From Gemmobacter megaterium (GTDB lineage: Bacteria > Pseudomonadota > Alphaproteobacteria > Rhodobacterales > Rhodobacteraceae), in contig NZ_FTOT01000007.1 of assembly GCF_900156815.1 (NCBI RefSeq), forward strand, positions 154,754 to 218,753: 64,000 nt of DNA. Direction: 5' to 3'. The position numbers and the translations under genes are program-made. Positions within the stretch are counted from its first letter, which is position 1; each line of letters starts with the position of its first letter. Of this stretch, positions 55,046 through 63,313 are shown piece by piece. Below the pieces are notes generated by a model. It ran no database searches. It saw nothing but the letters and a program-made list of their open reading frames with translations, and had not been told where the DNA came from.

Positions 55046-56416
55046 TCACCTAGGTATCGAAAGCAAACCCAACCTCTCCGCCCGCTCCAGCAGCATCTTC
55101 ACCGATGACGTTTGCCAGCGTGTCCGTCCGCGGGGTGTGCGTTCGCGCATCGCCTCCAGCCGGTCGAAGATCGCCTGCCGGGCTATGTCGGTATCCACGC
55201 CCTTGATGGCGGCGACGATGGCTGGCAGGCGGTCATCCGTCTCGCGGGGCCCGGCGCGGCACAGCACGGTCTCGGGCAGAAGACCGTCTCTGAAATAAGC
55301 CTTCACCGCGCGCAGCAGGCGGCTTTGCGTCCAGCGCCGGGCCTCGGGCAGGGGGCGTTGACGATGCGCAGCACATCCTCCCGGGCCATATCGGGGCGCA
55401 GCCGGCGGACATGCGGCACCCATTTGGTCGCCTGCGCATTCAGCCGCTCCATATATGACAAGCTCGCTCGTCGGGGCGGGGCGAGCCTTCTTGTGGTCCA
55501 GTCGGGCAATCAGCGCCTGGGCTGCCATGACACCCACCAGATCGGGGCGCAGCCGGATGGCGGAAATCGCCGGGCTGGCAATTTCCAGGAACGGATCATC
55601 GCCGATGGAAATGACCGAGATGTCAGCAGGGCAAGACAGGCCTGATCGCGCGATGGTAACCATGATGGCGGGGATATCGTGGATGTTGGCGATCACGGCA
55701 TCGGGCCGGTCCGGGCCGACCAGGGCCACGGCCAGCCTGTCGGGGCTGAAGCGTCCGGTATGTTCCACCGCCAGCGCAGCTTGATCGGCCAACCCCTCCT
55801 GCACTCCGGCGACTTGTTCGCGGCCCACCCAGGTCTGTTCATGCCCGGCCACCAGCAGCACCCGGCGCCGCAACCCGATCAGGCTGGCCGCCGCCAGCCG
55901 CGCGCCCAGCCGGTGATCACTGCGCACCGACGGAAAGCGGCCCGCCGCGTCGCGTTCCCACAGCACGATGGGAATGTCCAACCCCTCGATCATCTCCAGC
56001 AGCACCGGATCCTCGTCCGAACTGATGGTCAGCAGCAGCCCGTCAACGCCGCGCTCGGCCATGAAGCGCAGCAAGGTCTCTTCGCTGCGGGTGTCGCCCA
56101 GGAAATCGCCGACGATCGGCGCGAACCCCCTGCCCCGCACCACCTCGGACGCGGCCGCCGCCAGACGCGCGGCGATGGGCTGGCGCAGATCGGTGACAAT
56201 GATGCCGATGGCGTTGGTGCGGTTGGTGCGCAGGGTGCGGGCCGTGGGATTCGGGCGATAGCCAAGCTGGTCGATCACCGTTTCCACATGCTTGCGCAAC
56301 TCGGGCGTGACGGTGGCGTTGCCATTGACGATGCGCGACACGGTTCCCAGGGCGACCCGTGCCTGACGGGCCACGTCCTTCATGGTCACTTTGCGCGTCT
56401 TGTCGTGCGACGTCAT
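55046..56416 (-). CDS. LacI-family regulator with an aberrant C-terminus
   Basis: The N-terminal 330 or so residues are a normal LacI-type regulator. The helix-turn-helix is MKDVARQARVALGTVSRIVN, the hinge is NPTARTLRTNRTNAIGIIVT, and the periplasmic-binding-like domain contains DGLLLTISSDEDP, VRSDHRLGA and SVISIGDDPFLEIASP. After SELVIYGAA (near 55460) the sequence is not LacI-like. From about 55345 to the stop it reads ARRWTQSRLLRAVKAYFRDG and TPRGRTRWQTSSVKMLLERA, resembling the C-terminus of a recombinase or other mobile-element protein. The part between fits that second protein only in another frame (55303-55509), implying a one-base deletion. The effector is unknown. Confidence 0.65.
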   Translation of the reverse strand: MTSHDKTRKVTMKDVARQARVALGTVSRIVNGNATVTPELRKHVETVIDQLGYRPNPTARTLRTNRTNAIGIIVTDLRQPIAARLAAAASEVVRGRGFAPIVGDFLGDTRSEETLLRFMAERGVDGLLLTISSDEDPVLLEMIEGLDIPIVLWERDAAGRFPSVRSDHRLGARLAAASLIGLRRRVLLVAGHEQTWVGREQVAGVQEGLADQAALAVEHTGRFSPDRLAVALVGPDRPDAVIANIHDIPAIMVTIARSGLSCPADISVISIGDDPFLEIASPAISAIRLRPDLVGVMAAQALIARLDHKKARPAPTSELVIYGAAECAGDQMGAACPPAAPRYGPGGCAAHRQRPLPEARRWTQSRLLRAVKAYFRDGLLPETVLCRAGPRETDDRLPAIVAAIKGVDTDIARQAIFDRLEAMRERTPRGRTRWQTSSVKMLLERAERLGLLSIPR

Positions 56417-56645
56417 GATCCGGTGCGGGCCTCGTGGCGGGATATCCACCAGATGGCCGGTTTCGCGCCACAAGGCAAGGCGGCAGCAACGCACGCCCCA
56501 CAACGCAACCCGCGCATGATGCAGTTGTTCAACCCACCCTTTGACCGCGGCGTATGGTCAACTCTGTCGGAGGTCGTGGTCCGGTCCTGGCCTCAGGATG
56601 GGTGTGGCGCAGGGCCATCGCCGCCACCGAAATACCCGGCGGCCG

Positions 56646-57092
56646 TCAAGCGGTTGACTCGGACAGCCCCAGCCGCGCCAGCAGATCGGTTCGGTTCGAG
56701 GCAATGTCGGCCACGGTCAGATCATCCAGAACCGCCATGAATGCCCGCGCCGCCTCGTGCAGCTTCGCCGAAAGCCGGCAGACACCACGCAGCTTGCAGG
56801 TGTTGCGCTCCGCACTGAAGCATTCGACCACATCAAGCGGCCCCTCTGTCAGCCGGACCACCTCGCCCACCAGGATCTCGCCTGCGGGTCGTGCCAGGCG
56901 CAGCCCCCCGCGCGGGCCGCGCACCGTATCCAGATACCCTGCCTGCCCAAGCTGGTGGACGATCTTGCTCAGATGGGCGCGGTTGATCCGATGCGCCTGC
57001 GCCACCTCGTCGATCCGCACCAGATGCGGCGCGCGGATCGCCGCCATCTGCAAGGTCCGCAGGGCGTAGTTGGTATAGCTGGTCAGCTTCAA
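56646..57092 (-). CDS. Rrf2-family regulator, NsrR-like (TTG start)
   Basis: A 148-residue winged-helix regulator beginning (M)KLTSYTNYALRTLQMAA, the usual Rrf2 N-terminus. The recognition region is INRAHLSKIVHQLGQAGYLDTVRGPRGG (in pieces). Cys91, Cys99 and Cys105 (C-x7-C-x5-C) match the iron-sulfur ligands of NsrR-type nitric-oxide sensors. TTG at 57092 was chosen because GGAGG lies 5 bases upstream and the length fits. The ATG at 57170 would add 26 unrelated residues and cover the operator region. It is divergent from a bd-type oxidase operon, which it probably controls. Confidence 0.85.
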   Translation of the reverse strand: MKLTSYTNYALRTLQMAAIRAPHLVRIDEVAQAHRINRAHLSKIVHQLGQAGYLDTVRGPRGGLRLARPAGEILVGEVVRLTEGPLDVVECFSAERNTCKLRGVCRLSAKLHEAARAFMAVLDDLTVADIASNRTDLLARLGLSESTA

Positions 57093-57125
57093 GGCGCCCT
57101 CCGCAGCGGGTGTGACAACGCGTCC

Positions 57126-57145
57126 CATATTGAAACTTGAATATG
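57126..57145. promoter_or_regulatory. operator-like palindrome 1 between the NsrR-like gene and cioA
   Basis: CATATTGAAACTTGAATATG is a 20-bp near-perfect palindrome (perfect CATATT/AATATG arms, 8-base centre) in the AT-rich divergent region. It is a likely binding site for the adjacent Rrf2-type regulator. Confidence 0.55.
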
Positions 57146-57158
57146 TTTGAAAGCCAAG

Positions 57159-57179
57159 ATATTCATTCATGGAGAATAT
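57159..57179. promoter_or_regulatory. operator-like palindrome 2 upstream of cioA
   Basis: ATATTC (57159-57164) and GAATAT (57174-57179) form a perfect inverted repeat with a 9-base spacer, 20 bases before the cioA ATG. It shares the ATATT word with palindrome 1. Confidence 0.5.
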
Positions 57180-57199
57180 ATAAATAGGAAGGCACGCCC

Positions 57200-58609
57200 A
57201 TGTTCGGCCTTGATGCCATCGAACTGGCCCGAATCCAGTTCGCCTTCACGGTCTCTTTCCACATCATCTTTCCCGCCTTTTCGATCGGGCTGGCCAGCTA
57301 TCTGGCGGTGCTGAACGGGTTGCACCTGTGGACCGGGCGGGATGTCTATCTGACGCTGTTCAACTACTGGAAAAAGATCTTTGCCGTGGCCTTCGGCATG
57401 GGCGTCGTGTCGGGCATCGTGATGTCCTACCAGTTTGGCACCAACTGGTCGGTCTTTTCCGACAAGGCCGGGCCAGTGATCGGCCCCTTGATGGGCTACG
57501 AGGTGCTGTCGGCCTTTTTCCTTGAGGCGGGCTTTCTGGGGGTGATGCTGTTCGGGCGGGACAAGGTTGGCGCGCGGGCGCATTTCCTCGCCACGTTGAT
57601 GGTGGCCATCGGCACGCTGGGATCGGCGTTCTGGATCCTGTCGGTCAATAGCTGGATGCAGACACCACAGGGCCATGCCATCAACGAGGTCGGGCAGTTC
57701 GTCCCCGTCGACTGGTGGGCAATCGTGTTCAACCCGTCCTTCCCCTACCGTCTGGTGCATATGGTGCTGGCGGCCTACCTGACCACCGCGCTGGTCGTGG
57801 GCGCCGTGGGCGGTTGGCACCTGTTGCGCGACCGCGCCAACAGCGGCGCACGCACGATGTTTTCGATGGCCATGGGGATGCTGATGGTCGTGGCGCCGTT
57901 GCAGATTCTTGCAGGCGACCTGCACGGGCTGAACACGCTGGAACATCAACCCGCCAAGATCGCCGCGATGGAAGGGCATTTCGAGCCGCACCCCAATGGC
58001 GGCGCGCCGCTGATCCTGTTCGGTATCCCCGATGCGGCGAATGAAACGGTCAACTACAAGATCGAGATCCCGTATCTGTCCTCGCTGATCCTGACCCATG
58101 ATCTGACCTCGCCCCTGCCTGGGCTGTTGGATTTCCCGGTCGAGGAACGCCCGCCGGTCGGCATCGTGTTCTGGTCCTTCCGCATCATGGTTGCCCTTGG
58201 CTTTGCGATGCTGGGGCTTGGTCTGTGGGCACTGGTGCTGCGCCTGCGCGGAACGATGTATGATCGCCGCTGGCTGCACCGTGCGGCCATCGCCATGGGG
58301 CCTGCGGGCTTTGTCGCGGTGCTGGCGGGCTGGATCACCACCGAAGTGGGGCGCCAGCCTTGGACCGTCTATGGCCTGCTGTCCACCAATGACAGTGTGG
58401 CGCCGGTCGAGGCGGCGGCGGTCGGTGCCTCGCTTGTGGCGTTCATCGTGATCTATTTCACGTTGTTCGGGGCGGGGACGTTCTACATCCTGCGCCTGAT
58501 GGGCAAACGCCCCGACAGCGGCGCCCCGATGAGCGATCTTGGCCCGACCCGTGCCGCAGGCGTCACGCCTGCCCCGGCGGTCGACGACAAATTCATCCCG
58601 GCGGAGTGA
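57200..58609 (+). CDS. cioA: cytochrome bd-type quinol oxidase subunit I (CIO type)
   Basis: A 469-residue subunit of the bd-family terminal oxidase that oxidises ubiquinol and reduces oxygen to water. Features are the b595 ligand His21 in SFHIIFPAFSIG, SVNSWMQTPQGHA, the His in FPYRLVHMVLAAY and the GRQP motif in TTEVGRQPWTVYGLL. At 469 residues it has a short Q-loop, as in cyanide-insensitive oxidases. It is followed closely by subunit II and a DUF2474 peptide. GGAAGG precedes the ATG. The divergent NsrR-like regulator suggests induction under nitric oxide or low oxygen. Confidence 0.94.
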   Translation: MFGLDAIELARIQFAFTVSFHIIFPAFSIGLASYLAVLNGLHLWTGRDVYLTLFNYWKKIFAVAFGMGVVSGIVMSYQFGTNWSVFSDKAGPVIGPLMGYEVLSAFFLEAGFLGVMLFGRDKVGARAHFLATLMVAIGTLGSAFWILSVNSWMQTPQGHAINEVGQFVPVDWWAIVFNPSFPYRLVHMVLAAYLTTALVVGAVGGWHLLRDRANSGARTMFSMAMGMLMVVAPLQILAGDLHGLNTLEHQPAKIAAMEGHFEPHPNGGAPLILFGIPDAANETVNYKIEIPYLSSLILTHDLTSPLPGLLDFPVEERPPVGIVFWSFRIMVALGFAMLGLGLWALVLRLRGTMYDRRWLHRAAIAMGPAGFVAVLAGWITTEVGRQPWTVYGLLSTNDSVAPVEAAAVGASLVAFIVIYFTLFGAGTFYILRLMGKRPDSGAPMSDLGPTRAAGVTPAPAVDDKFIPAE

Positions 58610-58615
58610 CGCGAC

Positions 58616-59620
58616 ATGGTCTTTGATCTTGCATTCATCTGGGCCGGTCTGATCGCCTTTGCGGTGCTGGCCTATGTCATCCTGGACGGGTTCGACCTTG
58701 GGGTCGGGATCCTGTTTCCGCTCATGCGGTCCGAGGCCGAGAAGGATCTGGCGATGAACACCGTTGCCCCGGTCTGGGATGGCAACGAGACATGGCTGGT
58801 GCTGGGCGGCGGCGGGCTGTTTGCGGTGTTTCCGCTGGCCTATGCGGTGATCATGCCCGCGCTCTATGTGCCGATCATCGTGATGCTGCTGGCGCTGGTG
58901 TTTCGTGGCGTCGCGTTCGAGTTCCGCTGGCGCACGAAACGGGGCAAGTTCTTGTGGGACTTGTCGTTCTTTGGCGGCAGTCTTGTGGCGACCCTGGCGC
59001 AGGGTGTCGCCTTGGGCGCCCTGGTGCAAGGCATCGCGGTCGAGGGGCGGGCCTATGCCGGCGGCAACTGGGACTGGCTGACACCGTTTTCCCTGCTGAC
59101 CGGGGTGGCGCTTGTTGCGGGCTATGCCCTGCTGGGGGCAACATGGCTGGTGATGAAGACCGACGGCCCCGTGCGGTCGGTGGCGCATCGCCTGTCGCTC
59201 TGGCTGGGGGGTGTGACGCTGGCGCTGGTGGGGCTGGTCAGCCTGATCACACCCTTCCTGAACCCGCTGTATCTGGATCGCTGGTTCACCTTTCCGAATG
59301 CGCTGTTCTCGGCCTTTGTGCCCGCGCTGATCCTGATTGCGGCTTTCATGTTCCACAAGGGTCTGCACGAGGGGCGAGACGCATGGCCGTTCCTGTCGGC
59401 GCTGGCGCTGTTCGTGCTCAGCTTCGTCGGGTTGGGGATCAGTTTCTATCCTTATATGGTTCCCCCGTCCCTGACGATCTGGGAGGTGGCGGCCCCTGAC
59501 GAAAGCCTGTGGTTCCTGCTGGCGGGCGCCTTGGTGCTGGTGCCGATGATCCTTGCCTATACCGGCTACGCCTATTGGGTGTTCCGCGGCAAGGTCGATC
59601 CCGCGGGGGGCTATCACTGA
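58616..59620 (+). CDS. cioB: cytochrome bd-type quinol oxidase subunit II (CIO type)
   Basis: A 334-residue polytopic subunit with the CydB/CioB signatures AYVILDGFDLGVGILFP, APVWDGNETWLVLGGGGLFAVFP (in pieces), FRWRTKRGKFLWD and SFYPYMVPPSLTIWEVAAP. It starts six bases after cioA and overlaps the small-subunit gene by one base. Confidence 0.95.
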   Translation: MVFDLAFIWAGLIAFAVLAYVILDGFDLGVGILFPLMRSEAEKDLAMNTVAPVWDGNETWLVLGGGGLFAVFPLAYAVIMPALYVPIIVMLLALVFRGVAFEFRWRTKRGKFLWDLSFFGGSLVATLAQGVALGALVQGIAVEGRAYAGGNWDWLTPFSLLTGVALVAGYALLGATWLVMKTDGPVRSVAHRLSLWLGGVTLALVGLVSLITPFLNPLYLDRWFTFPNALFSAFVPALILIAAFMFHKGLHEGRDAWPFLSALALFVLSFVGLGISFYPYMVPPSLTIWEVAAPDESLWFLLAGALVLVPMILAYTGYAYWVFRGKVDPAGGYH

Positions 59621-59724
59621 TGGCGGGCGCCCTGCGGAAAACACTGTGGTTCATCGCCTTGTGGTTTCTGGGTGTCGGCACGCTCGCCGTGGTCGCCCTG
59701 CTGATCCGCGCGATGATCTTCTGA
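59620..59724 (+). CDS. DUF2474 small subunit of the bd-type oxidase
   Basis: A 34-residue single-span peptide: MAGALRKTLWFIALWFLGVG, then TLAVVALLIRAMIF. Peptides of this kind (DUF2474/CydX-like) accompany CIO-type oxidases and stabilise the complex. The ATG overlaps the cioB stop (TGATGG). Confidence 0.85.
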   Translation: MAGALRKTLWFIALWFLGVGTLAVVALLIRAMIF

Positions 59725-59763
59725 ATTCCTGTCGTCAATCACCTGCCAACCTGTGGAGATACC

Positions 59764-60198
59764 ATGAAAGAGTTTCTGACCGCCTGTGCGCTGTCCATGA
59801 CGGTCGCCCTGCCTGCCATGGCAGAGGAACAGCGCCATATGGTCACGGTTCTGACCGCGCCTGAACCCCAGACCCAGTTGATGGCGATGGTGTTGACCAT
59901 GAACGCGGTGCAAAAGGGTGCAACGGCGCAGATACTGCTTTGCGGACCTGCGGGCGACATCGCCCTGAAAGCAGCACCCGCCAGCGCCACCACAGGCCAG
60001 CCGCCGCGCGATGCCAGCCCGCAGGGCCTGATGCGGATGATGATGGACCAGCACAACGTCAAGGTCGAGGTCTGCGCCATCTACCTGCCCGGCAAGGGCG
60101 CCGATGCGACGATCCTGCTCGACGGTGTGACACCCGCCGCCCCCGATGCCGCCGCTGCCGCGATCATGGCGGACAACAGCGTCGTGCTCAGCTTCTGA
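59764..60198 (+). CDS. periplasmic DsrE-like protein
   Basis: A 144-residue protein with a signal peptide (about 1-20, ending AMA-EE) and a DsrE/F-like fold pattern: MVTVLTAPEPQTQLMAMVLT, ILLCGPAGDIAL, and VEVCAIYLPGKGA. Two Cys (in LLCGP and VEVCAIY) occupy positions often used by DsrE proteins for sulfur handling. It lies 39 bases after the oxidase small subunit on the same strand, with a GGAG site, so it probably belongs to the operon. Its role there is not known. Confidence 0.75.
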   Translation: MKEFLTACALSMTVALPAMAEEQRHMVTVLTAPEPQTQLMAMVLTMNAVQKGATAQILLCGPAGDIALKAAPASATTGQPPRDASPQGLMRMMMDQHNVKVEVCAIYLPGKGADATILLDGVTPAAPDAAAAAIMADNSVVLSF

Positions 60199-60205
60199 GG
60201 CCGAC

Positions 60206-60238
60206 CGCTGCACCGCATGCCGCGCGTGCGGTGCAGCG
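60206..60238 (+). terminator. hairpin after the oxidase operon
   Basis: A 12-bp perfect stem (60206-60217 with 60227-60238, core CTGCACCGCA/TGCGGTGCAG) lies just after the DsrE-like stop. No T-run follows. Confidence 0.5.
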
Positions 60239-60352
60239 TCCGAAAGCGGTCCAGGCCATGTGACGCCCCCGCCGCTGGCCCTGCCCCGCGACGACCGGGA
60301 CGTCTTTCTCCGATCTGCGCGCCGGCGGGCATCTGCCAGAGTGCGTGAACGC

Positions 60353-60545
60353 GTAGACATAGCACGTGCGATTGCCGTTCAGCGTCACCGAAAGCGGACG
60401 GTTCTCGCCATCATAGGTCATGGCCTTGTTGTCGAGACCGACCAACATGTTGCCGGTGGCGTCATAGCTGAAGTTCGTGGTGACGCCGCTTTCGACAATC
60501 CGAAGCGGCGCGTGGAACGGTCGGCTGCTGTTGTACTGATAGTGC
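60353..60545 (-). pseudogene. RHS/YD-repeat protein fragment
   Basis: The minus strand reads YDATGNMLVGLDNKAMTYDG, then ENRPLSVTLNGNRTCYVY, the YD-repeat pattern of RHS toxin-carrier proteins. No start, signal or toxin domain is present. The piece ends against the M20 fragment of opposite strand near 60545. It is a leftover of a much larger gene. Confidence 0.75.
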
Positions 60546-61318
60546 TGATATTCCAGCCCGCCGAGGAAGGTGGCAAGGGCGGTCTGGCCATGGTACAGGA
60601 CGGGATGATGGACCGCTGGAATGTACAAGAGGTCTACGGACTGCACAATATGCCAGGTTTGCCTGTGGGCGAGTTCGCCATTCGCTCCGGGCCAATCCTA
60701 GCTGCCGGAGATATGTTTTCCATAACGGTGACCGGGAAGGGCGGTCACGCAGCAAAGCCTCATTCGGCCGTGGATACAACGTTGGTCGCCAGCCATATTG
60801 TCGTTGGGCTTCAGTCCATAGTATCGCGAAATGTTGACCCGTTAGAACAAGCCGTTGTGACAGTCGCCGCCATTCATTCCGACAGCGAGGCGTTCAACGT
60901 GATCCCACAAACAGTAGAATTGCGTGGGACGGTTCGAACGTTCGACAGTAGAGTCCGCGATATGATCGAAGATCGAATTCCTGTGATCGCCAATGGCATT
61001 GCCCATGCCTTTGGCGCAGCGGCCGAGACATTCTACGATCGAGGAGTTCCCGCTACAGTAAACGCTGTTGAACAAACAAGCTATGCGGCTCATGCAGCCG
61101 AAGCGGTTTCCGGGAAAGTCGATCGCGATACCCAGCCGCATCTTGGTGGTGAGGATTTCTCATTCATGCTTCAATCACGCCCAGGCGCTTTCATGTTCAT
61201 TGGAAATGGAGACACGCAAATGTGTCACCACCCGCGCTATGATTTCGATGACAACGCAATTCCATTTGGAAGCAGCTGGTTCGCGACACTTGTTGAGCAG
61301 CGAATGCCAGTCGCCTGA
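60546..61318 (+). pseudogene. N-terminally truncated M20 amidohydrolase (hippurate hydrolase-like)
   Basis: An open frame with the C-terminal two thirds of an M20 peptidase/amidohydrolase: VLIFQPAEEGGKGGLAMVQD, VYGLHNMPG, TGKGGHAAKPHSAVD, FNVIPQTVELRGTVRTFD, HLGGEDFSFMLQ and the final HHPRYDFDD. The N-terminal metal-binding segment (HxCGHD-type) is missing, so it is not functional. Base composition is visibly more AT-rich than the neighbours, which suggests foreign origin. The frame runs upstream into the RHS fragment without a credible start. The gap 61319-61482 holds nothing recognised. Confidence 0.8.
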
Positions 61319-61482
61319 TCAGGATAGTGTCCCAGGGCGTGGTGTCACTGCGGTTTCTGGTCGGTATCGCACTCCAAAGCTCTTGCAGCCGTCAACCCGC
61401 CTGTCGCACTGGTCAGGCCGGGATTTTGCGGCTATGACGCCCCTGCCCTGCCGATCCCCGCCTTTCCCAGACCGGAGTCCCC

Positions 61483-62709
61483 ATGCACAAGATCGCGCTA
61501 CCCGAACGGCGGCAATGGCGCGACAAGGCGCAAGAGGTGGGGTTTACCTTCGCCGACATGCACGGCGAGCCCTATTGGGATGAAAGCTCGGCCTATCGTT
61601 TCAGCCTGCGCCAGATCGAGGACGACATCGAAGACCCCGCGACCGAGCTGCACGCCATGTGCCGCGAGGCGGTGGACCTGATCGTCACCAGCGACGCCCT
61701 GATGACGCAGTTGTGCATTCCCGAGGCGCATCGCGGCCTGATTGTCGACAGCTGGCAACAAGGCCAGCCAGAGCTTTATGGCCGCTTCGATCTAGTTTAT
61801 GACGGCACTGGCCCGGCCAAGCTGCTGGAATACAACGCCGACACCCCGACATCGCTTTATGAAAGCGCGTCCTTTCAATGGTCCTGGCTGGAGGACCAGA
61901 TCGCCGCCGGCGTGCTGCGTGACAGCGACGATCAGTTCAACGGCATCCATGAGGCGCTGGTCGAACGCCTTGCGGCGCTGTTCCCCCCCGACACCGACCT
62001 GCACTTCACCGCACAGGTCGGCAGCCCCGAAGATTACGCCACGGTCGAGGCCCTGGGCTGGGCCGCGCGTCAGGCGGGCCTGGGGGCGCATTACTGCGAT
62101 CTCGACAAGATCGGCCTGTCGCCCGATGGCCAGTTCGTCGACGATCAGGATCGCGTGATCGGCACCCTGTTCAAGCTGTACCCGTGGGAGGATCTGCTGC
62201 GCGACGATTACGCCGCGCATCTGGCGCCTTCGGGTACGCGGTTTCTGGAACCGCCATGGAAGGCGCTGGTGTCGAACAAGGGCCTGCTGGCCGTGCTGTG
62301 GCAGATGTTCGAAGGCCATCCCAACCTGCTGCCGACATTTTTCGAAGCCGACGTGGCGCAGGCCCTGTCCGGCACCGGCCCTGCCGCGCAGCCGGTCCGC
62401 GCAGCGTTCGCGCGCGCCGCGGATCAGCTGCGCATCGGCCATGTGACGAAACCCGTGTTTTCGCGCGAAGGCGCCTCGATCACCATTGTCGAAGCGGGCA
62501 GCGTGACCGAAACCGCCGCCATGCGCGCTTACGACCACCATCCCCGCATTGTGCAGGCCTATGCGCCCCTGCCGGTCTTTGACGGTTTCCGCCCGGTGAT
62601 CGGCGCCTGGATCATCGGCGAGTCCTGCGCCGGGATCGGCATCCGCGAGGACCGGTCACGCATCACGCAGGATCTTTCGCGCTTCAAGCCCCATTTCATC
62701 CGTGACTGA
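61483..62709 (+). CDS. glutathionylspermidine synthase-like ATP-grasp protein (YgiC/YjfC family)
   Basis: A 408-residue protein of the GSP synthase family: GFTFADMHGEPYWDESSAYRF near the start, DGTGPAKLLEYNADTPTSLYESASFQW (in pieces), LFKLYPWEDLLRDDY, and LVSNKGLLAVLWQMFEGHPNLLPTFFE with the C-terminal GAWIIGESCAGIGIRED. These are ATP-grasp ligases related to the synthetase half of Gsp; the true substrate of the YgiC/YjfC branch is not established. It lies 18 bases before the DUF1190 lipoprotein gene, the same pairing as ygiC-ygiB in enterics. Confidence 0.9.
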   Translation: MHKIALPERRQWRDKAQEVGFTFADMHGEPYWDESSAYRFSLRQIEDDIEDPATELHAMCREAVDLIVTSDALMTQLCIPEAHRGLIVDSWQQGQPELYGRFDLVYDGTGPAKLLEYNADTPTSLYESASFQWSWLEDQIAAGVLRDSDDQFNGIHEALVERLAALFPPDTDLHFTAQVGSPEDYATVEALGWAARQAGLGAHYCDLDKIGLSPDGQFVDDQDRVIGTLFKLYPWEDLLRDDYAAHLAPSGTRFLEPPWKALVSNKGLLAVLWQMFEGHPNLLPTFFEADVAQALSGTGPAAQPVRAAFARAADQLRIGHVTKPVFSREGASITIVEAGSVTETAAMRAYDHHPRIVQAYAPLPVFDGFRPVIGAWIIGESCAGIGIREDRSRITQDLSRFKPHFIRD

Positions 62710-62727
62710 TCCGCAGGAGCACAGGAT

Positions 62728-63294
62728 ATGAAGAAACGTTCGACACATGTGGCCCTTGTCCTGATGGGGGCGTTCGCCCTCTCGGGCTGCAAGGAGGAAC
62801 AGGTCGACGCGCAGGCCTTTCCCGATCTGCAAAGTTGCAAGGCCGCCGCAAATACCGGAGGCCTGTTCAGCCCCGCCGAATGTGACACCGCCTTTGCCGA
62901 GGCCGAGGCGCTGCATGTCGAATCCGCGCCACGCTATGACAGCCTTGCCGTCTGCGAGGCACAGCATGGGGAAGGCGCCTGCGGCACCGAACAGGCGGCG
63001 CAATCGGGCGGGTCGGGGTCGATCTTCATGCCGCTGATGATGGGCTATCTGCTGGGCAACATGATGGGCAATGCGCGGGGGGCCGCCGCCTCGCAGCCGC
63101 TTTACAGGACGGCGGATGGCAAGTTCACCAATGCCACCGGCAACAGCACCTATTCCAGCAACTCCGGCAAGGCCAAGCTGTCGGCCAGCCAGTTCACCAA
63201 ACCGCCCAGCACCATCGGTCAGGCGCCAATGACCAAAACCACAGCCACATCGCGTGGCGGGTTCGGCGGATCGGGCACCTCAAGCGGCGGCTAA
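62728..63294 (+). CDS. DUF1190/YgiB-family lipoprotein
   Basis: A 188-residue protein with a lipoprotein signal (ALSGC, Cys at about residue 20), a conserved Cys-containing core (PDLQSCKAAA, FSPAECDTAFAEAE, SLAVCEAQHGEGAC), a glycine/methionine-rich segment IFMPLMMGYLLGNMMGNARG, and a low-complexity Ser/Gly/Thr tail. This matches the DUF1190/YgiB family. It is cotranscribed with the ATP-grasp gene. Function unknown. Confidence 0.88.
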   Translation: MKKRSTHVALVLMGAFALSGCKEEQVDAQAFPDLQSCKAAANTGGLFSPAECDTAFAEAEALHVESAPRYDSLAVCEAQHGEGACGTEQAAQSGGSGSIFMPLMMGYLLGNMMGNARGAAASQPLYRTADGKFTNATGNSTYSSNSGKAKLSASQFTKPPSTIGQAPMTKTTATSRGGFGGSGTSSGG

Positions 63295-63313
63295 GGCGCA
63301 GGGTGGCTGCGCC
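63295..63313 (+). terminator. hairpin after the DUF1190 gene
   Basis: GGCGCAG (63295-63301) pairs with CTGCGCC (63307-63313) across a 5-base loop immediately after the stop codon. Confidence 0.4.

Noticed and set aside
57093..57170. ATG at 57170 as start of the NsrR-like gene
   Set aside because: It would add 26 unrelated residues and cover both palindromes; TTG 57092 has GGAGG at correct spacing and gives the family length.
57167..59644. Minus-strand open frame of 825 codons
   Set aside because: It is antisense to cioA and cioB, with His/Gln/Arg-rich low-complexity sequence; the opposite strand encodes clear oxidase subunits.
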